The notes: generated by a model from the sequence alone, not told the origin. DNA of 11,550 bases from an uncultured Prevotella sp. (GCA_900557255.1 USSA01000089.1:1-11550); one strand, 5' to 3'; counted from the stretch's first letter, positions 1-6,092 are shown. A program made the numbers and translations.

Positions 1-55
1 CAAGGCATATGTTTAATTCAAATTTAACTCACTTTTTAAAGTGGAGTCATAATTG

Positions 56-63
56 TATATTTG
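56..63 (+). promoter_or_regulatory. Predicted -7 promoter element upstream of first skp gene
   Basis: TATATTTG fits the Bacteroidota -7 consensus TAnnTTTG exactly and is followed by C, as at every other promoter called in this window. Transcription would begin near 67-70, giving a 5' leader of about 70 nt. The -33 region around 32-36 is only T-rich and lacks a clean TTTG, so the upstream half is weak. It could drive the skp-skp-murI block, although read-through from a gene left of the window is also possible. Confidence 0.55.
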
Positions 64-76
64 CAGCCGGTAAGTG

Positions 77-100
77 CATGTGCCAATGGTTGGCGGCATG
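77..100 (+). promoter_or_regulatory. Stem-loop in the leader of the first skp gene
   Basis: CATGTGCCAA can pair with TTGGC-G-GCATG around a three-base TGG loop. This gives ten pairs, one of them a G-T wobble, with a single bulged G at 95. It lies just after the predicted transcription start and 41 nt before the start codon. It has no U tract, so it is not a terminator. It may stabilise the 5' end of the mRNA, but a function is not shown by the sequence. Confidence 0.35.
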
Positions 101-141
101 AAAACTTCATTTAGAAATTAATAATTAAAAAGAATAGAACA

Positions 142-627
142 ATGAAAAAGCTTATTTTAATGTTGATGCTCTGTGCACCAATGACTATGATGGCTCAGAA
201 GTTTGGTAAAGTAAATACTCAGCAGATTATGCAGTCTTTGCCAGATGTAGCTAAGGCTAATGGCGAGATGGAAGCTCTCCAGAAGCAGAAAGAGAATGAC
301 TTGAAGTCTATGCAGGATGAGTTGCAGCGTAAGGCTGACGAGTATCAGAAGGGTTCCAGCACAATGAACGCTACAGCAAAGCAGCAGAAGGAAACTGAGT
401 TGCAGACTCTCCAGCAGAAAATTCAGCAGGCTTACCAGGATGGTCAGCAGGAGTTGCAGAAGAAGAGCAGCGAACTCATGCAGCCTATCGTAGCAAAGGT
501 ACGTACAGCTATCGAGGCTGTAGGCAAGGCTGGCAACTACACCTTCATCTTCGAGGATGGTGCAGCTGTATATACAGGTACTAACGTAGTAGACGTTACT
601 AAGGAAGTACAGGCTAAGATTAAGTAA
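142..627 (+). CDS. skp: Periplasmic chaperone, Skp/OmpH family (first of two)
   Basis: This 161-residue protein has the build of Skp/OmpH, the periplasmic chaperone that holds unfolded outer-membrane proteins on the way to the BAM complex. Residues 1-18 form a signal peptide (MKK, a Leu/Met-rich core, then MMA before Gln19). Residues 21-34 (FGKVNTQQIMQSLP) match the family's first beta strand and turn. Residues 38-115 are a long Gln/Lys/Glu-rich coiled-coil region, as expected for the tentacle helices. Residues 130-151 (YTFIFEDG, then VVDVT) match the conserved C-terminal strand and the 'DVT' end motif. The start codon follows an A-rich leader without a strong Shine-Dalgarno sequence, which is normal in this phylum. 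The length is typical of the family. A second, diverged copy follows at 742, and a terminator-like hairpin separates the two. Family assignment is firm; the exact clients are unknown. Confidence 0.93.
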   Translation: MKKLILMLMLCAPMTMMAQKFGKVNTQQIMQSLPDVAKANGEMEALQKQKENDLKSMQDELQRKADEYQKGSSTMNATAKQQKETELQTLQQKIQQAYQDGQQELQKKSSELMQPIVAKVRTAIEAVGKAGNYTFIFEDGAAVYTGTNVVDVTKEVQAKIK

Positions 628-656
628 TCAAGGCAAATAAAAAGAATATAGATTGA

Positions 657-692
657 GGGCGGGCAGAAGTGCTTGCCCTTATTTCTCATTTT
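657..692 (+). terminator. Terminator-like hairpin between the two skp genes
   Basis: GGGCGGGCA (657-665) pairs with TGCTTGCCC (670-678) over nine pairs, two of them G-T wobbles, around a GAAG tetraloop. A T-rich but interrupted tail (TTATTTCTCATTTT) follows. The shape fits an intrinsic terminator or a partial attenuator after the first skp gene. No clear TAnnTTTG promoter is visible between it and the second skp gene, so complete termination would leave the downstream genes without an obvious promoter. Partial read-through is therefore more likely. Confidence 0.55.
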
Positions 693-741
693 CAATAACG
701 AGGTATTTATAAGGTATTCATCATAAACGGTATCACTCATC

Positions 742-1296
742 ATGAAAAAGAATCTCTTATTTCTGGCTTTTGCTCTCATCTCTTTGACTGTTTCAGCCCA
801 GCATACAACGCCTGCAGCAAAGGTTCAGCAACAACAGATTGCTGTATCTGCTCCTTTGCATTTTGGCTACTTTAGTTTTGATAAGGTTTTTCATACTATG
901 CCTGGTTACGCTATAGCCAAGCATAATATGGATGAACTCCGTGAGAAATACGATGCAGAAACGAAACGTGTAGAAACTGAGTTTAATGCTAAGTATGAGG
1001 AATTTCTTGATGGACAGCGCACTTATGCCAAGACAATTCTGGAGAAACGTCAGGCTGAATTGCGTGAATTGATGGAGAAGAATATTGCCTTCAAGGCTGA
1101 GGCTACCCGCCTGTTGCAGCAAGCAGAGAATGATGCTTATGCTCCGCTCAAAGCAAAAATAAACGAGGAAGCTAAAAAGATTGGCAAGCAGAAGGGGTTT
1201 GCCTTTATTATCAATACAGACAATAATGCAGCTCCTTATCTCAACGAAGAGATGGGGGAGGATATTACAGCTTTGCTGGAGGAGACTTTGAAATGA
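742..1296 (+). CDS. skp: Periplasmic chaperone, Skp/OmpH family (second copy)
   Basis: This 184-residue protein is a second Skp/OmpH-type protein. Residues 1-19 form a signal peptide ending in VSA before Gln20. Residues 20-38 are an extra Gln/Ala-rich linker that the upstream copy lacks. The family core begins at 41 (FGYFSFDKVFHTMPGYAIA, matching the 'GYVd...il...P.y..A' pattern). A charged coiled-coil region runs from about 62 to 148. The C-terminal strand (GFAFIINTDNN, 152-162) and the 'ITALLEETLK' end follow. Lys/Glu-rich helices, rather than the Gln/Lys-rich ones of the first copy, suggest divergence after duplication. The stop overlaps the murI start in an ATGA, implying translational coupling. 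It probably chaperones outer-membrane proteins in the periplasm. Whether the two copies form mixed or separate trimers cannot be read from the sequence. Confidence 0.92.
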   Translation: MKKNLLFLAFALISLTVSAQHTTPAAKVQQQQIAVSAPLHFGYFSFDKVFHTMPGYAIAKHNMDELREKYDAETKRVETEFNAKYEEFLDGQRTYAKTILEKRQAELRELMEKNIAFKAEATRLLQQAENDAYAPLKAKINEEAKKIGKQKGFAFIINTDNNAAPYLNEEMGEDITALLEETLK

Positions 1297-2129
1297 TGTT
1301 GCCTTCTAATCCCGGACCAATCGGTGTCTTTGATTCTGGTTATGGCGGACTGACCATCCTGCATGGGTTGCGCCAGATGATGCCTCAGTATGATTATATG
1401 TACTTGGGTGATAACGCTCGTGCTCCTTATGGCTCGCGTTCGTTTGAGGTGGTTTATAAGTTCACACGCCAGGCTGTGCTTAAACTTTTCTCTATGGGGT
1501 GTCATCTCGTTATCCTGGGATGTAATACGGCTTCGGCTAAGGCACTACGTTCTTTGCAGCAGCGCGATATTCCTGAGTTGGATCCCAGCAGAAGAGTTCT
1601 GGGTATTATCCGCCCTACTGCCGAAGTAATTGGTACTATTACCAAGAGTAATCACGTGGGACTTCTGGCTACTGAAGGTACTATTAAAAGCCAAAGTTAT
1701 AATATGGAAATTTCGAAACTTTGGCCAGAGATTCAGGTGAGTGGCGTGGCTTGTCCGCTTTGGGCTGCCATTGTAGAAGCCAATGAAGCGGATAGTCCGG
1801 GAGCTGATTACTTTGTAAAGAAACGCATCGACCAGCTGATGCTGAAGGACGCTGATATTGATACCGTTATTTTGGGTTGCACGCATTATCCGCTTCTTAT
1901 GAGCAGCATCGTGAAGAATCTTCCTGATGGCGTAAGAGTGGTTCCGCAAGGACAATATGTGGCAAACAGTCTGAAAGATTATCTGAACCGCCATCCGCAG
2001 ATGGAACAGATGATAACCAAAACAGGCTCTTGCCGATATCTCACAACAGAAAGTGAGGATAAATTCAAGGAATCTGCACAGATTTTCCTTCATGAACAGG
2101 TGGAGGTTACACATGTAGATCTTGAATAG
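1293..2129 (+). CDS. murI: Glutamate racemase
   Basis: MurI interconverts L- and D-glutamate in the cytoplasm and supplies the D-Glu of the peptidoglycan stem peptide. The 278-residue sequence has the full family signature: FDSGYGG at 13-19 (Asp14 and Ser15), the first catalytic cysteine Cys77 in GCNTAS, and the second, Cys196, in GCTHYPL. Length is close to the usual 260-290. The start lies in an ATGATG hexamer whose first ATG overlaps the TGA of the upstream skp gene, so the protein begins Met-Met; the second ATG at 1296 would serve equally well. Coupling to skp joins cell-wall precursor and outer-membrane assembly functions. An AT-rich gap containing a 13-bp direct repeat precedes rbfA. 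Identity is secure. Confidence 0.97.
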   Translation: MMLPSNPGPIGVFDSGYGGLTILHGLRQMMPQYDYMYLGDNARAPYGSRSFEVVYKFTRQAVLKLFSMGCHLVILGCNTASAKALRSLQQRDIPELDPSRRVLGIIRPTAEVIGTITKSNHVGLLATEGTIKSQSYNMEISKLWPEIQVSGVACPLWAAIVEANEADSPGADYFVKKRIDQLMLKDADIDTVILGCTHYPLLMSSIVKNLPDGVRVVPQGQYVANSLKDYLNRHPQMEQMITKTGSCRYLTTESEDKFKESAQIFLHEQVEVTHVDLE

Positions 2130-2156
2130 TTTATAGTTAATAATTTATAGTTAATA
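2130..2156 (+). repeat. Tandem 13-bp AT-rich direct repeat between murI and rbfA
   Basis: TTTATAGTTAATA occurs at 2130-2142 and again at 2144-2156 with a one-base spacer, and a further partial GTTA follows. It fills almost the whole 30-nt gap between the murI stop and the rbfA start. It contains no hairpin. It resembles the simple TTTATAGTTAATAG-type intergenic filler I recall from related genomes, but that resemblance cannot be tested here. Confidence 0.75.
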
Positions 2157-2159
2157 GTT

Positions 2160-2495
2160 ATGCAAGAAACAAGACAAAACCGTATATCAAGACTTCTCCA
2201 GAAGGAGTTGAGTCTTATCTTCCAGTCACAAACTCGCATGATGCATGGTGTGATGGTAAGTGTTACTAAGGTTAGAGTAAGTCCAGATCTCAGTATCTGT
2301 ACTGCTTACTTGAGTGTGTTCCCTTCTGAAAAGGGAGAGGAGATTTTGAAGAATATCAATGCAAATGAGAAGACAATCCGTTTCGACTTGGGTAAAAAAG
2401 TGAGAAACCAGTTGCGTATCATTCCTGAACTTCGTTTCTTCCTTGATGATAGTCTCGATTATTTGGAGCACATTGATGAACTCTTGAAAAAGTAA
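2160..2495 (+). CDS. rbfA: 30S ribosome-binding factor A
   Basis: RbfA binds the assembling 30S subunit, helps mature the 5' end of 16S rRNA, and is associated with cold adaptation. The 111-residue protein matches the family in length and layout: an N-terminal helix with the basic start QNRISRLLQKELSLIF (6-21), then the KH-type core strand VTKVRVSPDLSICTAYLSVFP (35-55), and the typical C-terminal block IPELRFFLDDSLDYLEHIDELL (88-109). The start is the first ATG after the AT-rich direct repeat. A Shine-Dalgarno sequence is absent. It lies between murI and a LolE-like permease gene, and a strong hairpin follows the stop. No abnormal features were seen. Confidence 0.95.
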   Translation: MQETRQNRISRLLQKELSLIFQSQTRMMHGVMVSVTKVRVSPDLSICTAYLSVFPSEKGEEILKNINANEKTIRFDLGKKVRNQLRIIPELRFFLDDSLDYLEHIDELLKK

Positions 2496-2518
2496 AAGAG
2501 TAAGGAAGTAAAAAGACA

Positions 2519-2549
2519 AGGGAGTTAAGACGGCAATTCTTGACTCCCT
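2519..2549 (+). terminator. Hairpin after rbfA (possible terminator or processing site)
   Basis: AGGGAGTTAAGA (2519-2530) pairs with TCTTGACTCCCT (2538-2549) over 12 pairs, one of them a T-G wobble, with a seven-base loop CGGCAAT. The 3' flank (ATACTGTTATATAA) lacks a proper U run, so classic intrinsic termination is doubtful. It may act as an mRNA 3' end protector or a partial attenuator before the lolE-like gene, which starts 32 nt downstream. Confidence 0.5.
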
Positions 2550-2581
2550 ATACTGTTATATAAATAAGGTAAGATAGAATT

Positions 2582-3811
2582 ATGAATTTCCCATTCTTTA
2601 TAGCTCGCAGGTATCTTTTCTCAAAGAAGAGTACGCACGTCATCAACGTCATCAGTTCTATTTCTGTAATAGGTGTGGCGGTAGCTACGATGGCTCTGGT
2701 CATCGTTCTGAGTGTTTTTAACGGCTTCCATGACCTGGTAGCTTCACTCTTTACGAGTTTTGACCCACAACTCAAGGTTGTGCCTGTTGAGGGAAAGACT
2801 GCACCTGCAGATGATCCTATTCTTACCAAAATTCGTCTTTTGCCGCAGGTGGATGTTGCGACAGAAACCGTGGAAGATCAAGCTCTTGCAATCTATAATG
2901 ATCATCAGGCTATGGTGAAAATCAAGGGTGTAGATGATAATTTTGCAGAACTTTCTCATATTACAGATATTTTATATGGTGATGGCTCCTTCTCCTTGCA
3001 TGCTGCCAATTTGGAATATGGAACTGTAGGTATCCGTCTTGCCCAGAATTTAGGCATAGGAGCACAATGGGATGGTTTCCTGAAAATCTATGCTCCTAAA
3101 AAGGAAGGACAGCTGGATATGACTAACCCTGGTGATGGCTTTGTTGTTGACTCGCTCAACTCTCCTGGCGTACTTTTTGCCGTCAAACAGGCTAAGTATG
3201 ATAAAAACTACATCATCACTTCTATCTCATTTGCCCGTAATCTCTTTGGACAGCAAGGTATGCTCTCTGATTTGGAATTACGCTTGAAACCGGGTAGCAA
3301 TCTGGATGCAGTAAAGGCTGAGATGCAGCAGATAGCTGGTAATAAATATAAAGTGCTTGACAGATTTGAACAACAGGAAGATACCTTTAAAATTATGTCG
3401 ATAGAGAAGATGATTGCTTATATCTTCCTGACCTTTATCTTAGTTGTTGCATGTTTCAATATCATCGGGTCGCTTTCTATGCTTATTATTGATAAGAAAA
3501 ATGATGTAGTGACTCTTCGTAATCTTGGAGCTAACGATAAGCAGATTACCAGAGTATTTCTTTTTGAAGGTAGAATGATAGCTGTGATAGGTGCGGTCAT
3601 CGGTATCGGATTGGGCTTGCTCCTCTGCTTTTTGCAGCAGCAATATGGATTTGTACGTCTGGGAGATTCTGAAGGCTCCTTTATTGTTGATGCTTATCCT
3701 GTAAGTGTTCATTACTCAGATGTTGCCATTATTTTCGTTACTGTAATTGCTGTAGGTTGGCTTGCTGTATGGTATCCTGTAAGAGCGCTGAGTAAAAGGC
3801 TGTTGAGGTAA
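2582..3811 (+). CDS. ABC transporter permease, LolC/LolE (FtsX) family
   Basis: This 409-residue inner-membrane protein has the layout of LolC/LolE, the permeases that extract lipoproteins from the inner membrane for delivery by LolA. The N-terminus (FFIARRYLFSKKSTHVINVISSIS) is the typical amphipathic start of the family. Membrane segment 1 spans about 24-46. A large periplasmic domain of roughly 230 residues follows. Segments 2-4 lie at about 277-303, 331-352 and 380-398. The signature after segment 2, IIDKKNDVVTLRNLGANDKQI, is the cytoplasmic coupling region that contacts the ATPase and is diagnostic of the family. No LolD ATPase gene is next to it, so it must pair with one encoded elsewhere. 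Whether it corresponds to LolC, LolE or a homodimerising LolF-type permease is undecided. It is followed by a strong convergent terminator. Confidence 0.88.
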   Translation: MNFPFFIARRYLFSKKSTHVINVISSISVIGVAVATMALVIVLSVFNGFHDLVASLFTSFDPQLKVVPVEGKTAPADDPILTKIRLLPQVDVATETVEDQALAIYNDHQAMVKIKGVDDNFAELSHITDILYGDGSFSLHAANLEYGTVGIRLAQNLGIGAQWDGFLKIYAPKKEGQLDMTNPGDGFVVDSLNSPGVLFAVKQAKYDKNYIITSISFARNLFGQQGMLSDLELRLKPGSNLDAVKAEMQQIAGNKYKVLDRFEQQEDTFKIMSIEKMIAYIFLTFILVVACFNIIGSLSMLIIDKKNDVVTLRNLGANDKQITRVFLFEGRMIAVIGAVIGIGLGLLLCFLQQQYGFVRLGDSEGSFIVDAYPVSVHYSDVAIIFVTVIAVGWLAVWYPVRALSKRLLR

Positions 3812-3849
3812 AACTTACAGAATTTCTTATACTTGGGTGCATATACTAA

Positions 3850-3910
3850 AAGAAATGGCATGAATCTTTCATGGGGGATTCATGCCATTTCTTGTTCTAA
3901 TTGATTTTTT
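3850..3910. terminator. Bidirectional terminator between convergent genes
   Basis: A perfect 17-bp inverted repeat has arms at 3850-3866 and 3877-3893 and a ten-base loop TTTCATGGGG. T-rich sequence follows on the plus strand (GTTCTAATTGATTTTTTATTTTTT), and a shorter TTTAGTAT follows on the minus strand. It lies between the lolE-like gene (plus) and the O-methyltransferase gene (minus), so it can end transcription from both sides. The plus-strand T run starts about 11 nt after the stem, which is farther than usual. Confidence 0.85.
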
Positions 3911-4547
3911 ATTTTTTCCTGATGAGTGTAAGACCATCGCGTAGTGGTAAGATAACAACCTCTACCCTAGGATCTTTTGCTATTAAATCATTGAAAGCCC
4001 GAATGCCTTGAGTCTGGTGGTCTCGGTCGTAGGCAGGATCGATGACGTGACCATCCCAAAGAGTATTGTCTGCAAGGATGTAGCCTCCAGGGTTCAGGAT
4101 GCTCATAACCATTTCATACGTTTCTATATAGGTACGCTTATCGCCATCAACAAAAGCCATATCGAATTTTACGCCTAGTTGGGGCGCTTCTATGTTGGCA
4201 TCACCGATGCGGAAGTCAATCTTATCGGCAACATTCGAACCTTCTATCCAGGGACGGGTAAAATCTTCCATCTCATCATTGATTTCGAAAGTGTAGAGTT
4301 TTCCACCTTCCTGCAATCCCTGTGCCAGGCAGATAGCACTATAGCCACTAAATGTGCCTACTTCCAGAATATTCTTCGGGCGAATCATCTCAACAAGCAT
4401 CTTGAGAAGTCTGCCCTGAATATGACCGCTAGCCATACGTCCATGGATAGTATGTATATTGGTGGCGCGGTAAAGACGATACAGATAATCGCCTTCAGGC
4501 TCTATATGCTGGCAGATATATTTGTCTATGAGTTCAGTTTCTGTCAT
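3909..4547 (-). CDS. SAM-dependent O-methyltransferase (class I, COMT-like)
   Basis: This 212-residue protein belongs to the cation-dependent O-methyltransferase family (Methyltransf_3, the catechol/caffeoyl-CoA type). SAM-binding motif I is LEVGTFSGYSAI (61-72). The acidic residue binding the ribose is probably Glu88 in YTFEIND. Metal-binding acidic residues are expected at Asp134 (FVDGDKRTY) and at Asp160-Asn161 (ADNTLWDG). The C-terminus ends in the usual strand VVILPLRDGLTLIRKK. Length is typical (about 210-220). It lies 29 nt downstream of aroQ in the same direction, so the two genes are probably co-transcribed. The substrate is unknown: relatives methylate catechols and other small hydroxylated molecules, and some act on tRNA (TrmR-type), so a tRNA target is a real alternative. 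No defects were seen. Confidence 0.9.
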   Translation of the reverse strand: MTETELIDKYICQHIEPEGDYLYRLYRATNIHTIHGRMASGHIQGRLLKMLVEMIRPKNILEVGTFSGYSAICLAQGLQEGGKLYTFEINDEMEDFTRPWIEGSNVADKIDFRIGDANIEAPQLGVKFDMAFVDGDKRTYIETYEMVMSILNPGGYILADNTLWDGHVIDPAYDRDHQTQGIRAFNDLIAKDPRVEVVILPLRDGLTLIRKK

Positions 4548-4576
4548 AATCTGATGGATTTAGAGTAACGGAAATC

Positions 4577-5011
4577 TTACTCTTCTGTTTCTTTCTGTGC
4601 TAAGATTCCTGAAATGGCAAGTTCGTAAGAAGCCAGACCAAACCCGCAGATTACGCCCAGGCAAGCACAGGAAATATATGAATGATGGCGGAACTCTTCA
4701 CGTTTATGCACATTAGAGATGTGTACTTCAACGCAAGGGCATTTCAAACTGCGAATACAATCCTGCAAGGCGATGCTGGTATGAGTATAGGCGCCAGCAT
4801 TGAGTACTACACCATCATAGGAAAAACCTACTTCCTGCAGCTTGTTGATTAACTCGCCTTCAATGTTGCTCTGGAAGTATTCTATCTCAATATCAGGGAA
4901 TTTCGCTTTCAGCTTAGGCAGATAACTCTCGAAAGAATTGCTACCATAAATACCCGGTTCTCTTACACCAAGAAGGTTCAAGTTTGGACCATTAATAATT
5001 TGTATCTTCAT
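4577..5011 (-). CDS. aroQ: 3-dehydroquinate dehydratase, type II
   Basis: AroQ dehydrates 3-dehydroquinate to 3-dehydroshikimate in the shikimate pathway toward aromatic amino acids. The 144-residue sequence has the type II signature: NGPNLNLLG (7-15), the active-site loop with Arg17 and catalytic Tyr22 in REPGIYG, Asn71 and His77 in NAGAYTHTS, and His97 in VEVHISN. The substrate-binding stretch REEFRHHS (104-111) follows. The start at 5011 (MKIQIINGPN) is chosen because the family begins almost exactly there. The frame stays open for 31 more codons upstream, but that stretch lies across the predicted promoter and has no family similarity. The flexible active-site loop is intact. The gene probably forms an operon with the downstream O-methyltransferase and shares its upstream region with the divergent xerD. 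Confidence 0.96.
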   Translation of the reverse strand: MKIQIINGPNLNLLGVREPGIYGSNSFESYLPKLKAKFPDIEIEYFQSNIEGELINKLQEVGFSYDGVVLNAGAYTHTSIALQDCIRSLKCPCVEVHISNVHKREEFRHHSYISCACLGVICGFGLASYELAISGILAQKETEE

Positions 5012-5048
5012 ATTTACTTGATTTTTAATCGTAATCCATATTTTTTTT

Positions 5049-5110
5049 GTATCTTTGCGGCAGAGATCTTTTGTACTCTCCTGTCTTATGCAAAGACGAT
5101 GCAAAGATAC
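5049..5110. repeat. 10-bp inverted repeat carrying two opposed -7 elements
   Basis: GTATCTTTGC at 5049-5058 and its exact reverse complement GCAAAGATAC at 5101-5110 are separated by 42 bp. Each arm holds a TATCTTTG -7 element, pointing inward. A 9-bp direct repeat ATGCAAAGA at 5088-5096 and 5099-5107 has an 11-bp period, about one helical turn, and overlaps the right arm. The arrangement could be simple promoter symmetry or an operator; no known operator is recognised. Confidence 0.7.
5050..5057 (+). promoter_or_regulatory. Predicted -7 element of the xerD promoter
   Basis: TATCTTTG matches TAnnTTTG and is followed by C. Transcription would start near 5061-5064, leaving a leader of about 72 nt before the xerD ATG at 5136. 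The -33 position has only T-rich sequence (ATTTTTAATC), so the match is one-sided. The predicted start lies downstream of the aroQ start region and reads toward the aroQ promoter. Confidence 0.55.
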
Positions 5111-5133
5111 AATAAATTAAGGAAACTGACAAA
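5102..5133 (-). promoter_or_regulatory. Predicted aroQ promoter
   Basis: On the minus strand TTTG (5133-5130) is followed after 20 bp by TATCTTTG (5109-5102), a full match to the Bacteroidota pair TTTG / TAnnTTTG. Transcription would begin near 5095-5098 and give a leader of about 85 nt before the aroQ start at 5011. The -33 element ends three bases before the xerD start codon, so RNA polymerase bound here would cover the xerD translation start region. Confidence 0.7.
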
Positions 5134-5135
5134 AA

Positions 5136-6092
5136 ATGAGGAATGAAATTATAAAGAACTATATGAGATACCTCAAGTTGGGGCGTAATTTCTCCAAAAA
5201 TACGTTGGATGCCTATTACCATGACTTGAATTTTCTCTTGGAGTATGCTGATAAGAACAATTTGGTGCTGACGGAAATGAAATTGGAAGACTTGGAGAAT
5301 TTTTCTGCAAGTTTGCATGATCGTGGTGTTTCTGCTCGTTCACAAGCTCGGATTTTGAGCGGAATCCGTTCTTTCTACCGGTATCTGGTGCTTGATGATT
5401 ATATAAAAGACGATCCGACCGAATTACTGGTTTCTCCCCAAATAGGAAAGCATTTGCCGGAGTATTTATCTGTAGAAGAGGTTGACATGCTTGAAGCGGC
5501 TATCGATTTGGAAAAATGGGAGGGACAGCGTAATAAGGCGATTATAGAAACCCTGTTCTCCTGTGGCCTTCGCGTTTCGGAACTTGTGAATCTAAAGAAA
5601 AGCGATGTATTTGAAGAAGAAAAGTTTATTAGGGTCATAGGTAAAGGTAACAAGGAACGCATCGTTCCTATTTCTGGCAAGGCTCTGAAAGAAATCAATC
5701 TTTGGTATATAGACCGGAATCTGATGACAATCAAGCCAGGTGAGGAAGACTATGTCTTCTTGAATCGTAGAGGTGCTCATCTCACACGCAATATGATACT
5801 TATTATGATTAAAAATGCGGCTTATGATGCAGGAATCAAGAAAACCATTTCTCCTCATACTTTACGCCATAGTTTTGCTACAGCCTTGTTGAAAGGTGGA
5901 GCCGATCTGAGGGTAATTCAGGCCTTGCTGGGGCATGAAGATATTGGAACCACAGAGATTTATACTCATCTTGAAACTTCAGATTTGCGCAGAGCTATCT
6001 TGGAACATCATCCTCGAAATATCAAATATAGTGAAGAAAACCAAGTGCTTGATTCTGATAAAACAGACAAAAGATGCCCGAATAACAGATAA
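5136..6092 (+). CDS. xerD: Tyrosine recombinase, XerD type
   Basis: This 318-residue protein is a site-specific tyrosine recombinase of the XerC/XerD class, which resolves chromosome dimers at dif during division. The N-terminal SAM-like core-binding domain covers about 1-90 (FSKNTLDAYYHDLNFLL; SARSQARILSGIRSFYRYL). The catalytic domain carries the full set of active residues: Arg146 in SCGLRVSEL, Lys170 in GKGNKER, His241 and Arg244 in PHTLRHSF, His267 in LLGHEDI and nucleophile Tyr276 in TTEIYTH. The usual end HHPR (291-294) is followed by about 24 extra residues with a charged, low-complexity look. It reads as the housekeeping Xer protein rather than a mobile-element integrase, because no att sites, cargo genes or atypical composition flank it. 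XerC versus XerD cannot be fully settled without a tree. It is expressed divergently from aroQ. Confidence 0.92.
   Translation: MRNEIIKNYMRYLKLGRNFSKNTLDAYYHDLNFLLEYADKNNLVLTEMKLEDLENFSASLHDRGVSARSQARILSGIRSFYRYLVLDDYIKDDPTELLVSPQIGKHLPEYLSVEEVDMLEAAIDLEKWEGQRNKAIIETLFSCGLRVSELVNLKKSDVFEEEKFIRVIGKGNKERIVPISGKALKEINLWYIDRNLMTIKPGEEDYVFLNRRGAHLTRNMILIMIKNAAYDAGIKKTISPHTLRHSFATALLKGGADLRVIQALLGHEDIGTTEIYTHLETSDLRRAILEHHPRNIKYSEENQVLDSDKTDKRCPNNR

Noticed and set aside
2189..2218. Small imperfect hairpin in the first codons of rbfA (AAGACT with AGTCTT, inner CTCC/GGAG)
   Set aside because: Six plus four pairs with an asymmetric bulge in a coding region is close to what chance gives, and there is no supporting context.
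5012..5104. 31-codon in-frame extension upstream of aroQ on the minus strand
   Set aside because: It lies across the predicted promoter and transcription start, and AroQ proteins begin at the MKIQIINGPN block, so the start at 5011 is preferred.
5136..6092. XerD-like gene as a sign of an integrative element
   Set aside because: The protein has the housekeeping Xer end motif and is flanked by core genes. No direct repeats, att-like sites, cargo genes or odd composition were seen. The nearby tRNA is 5 kb away and intact.
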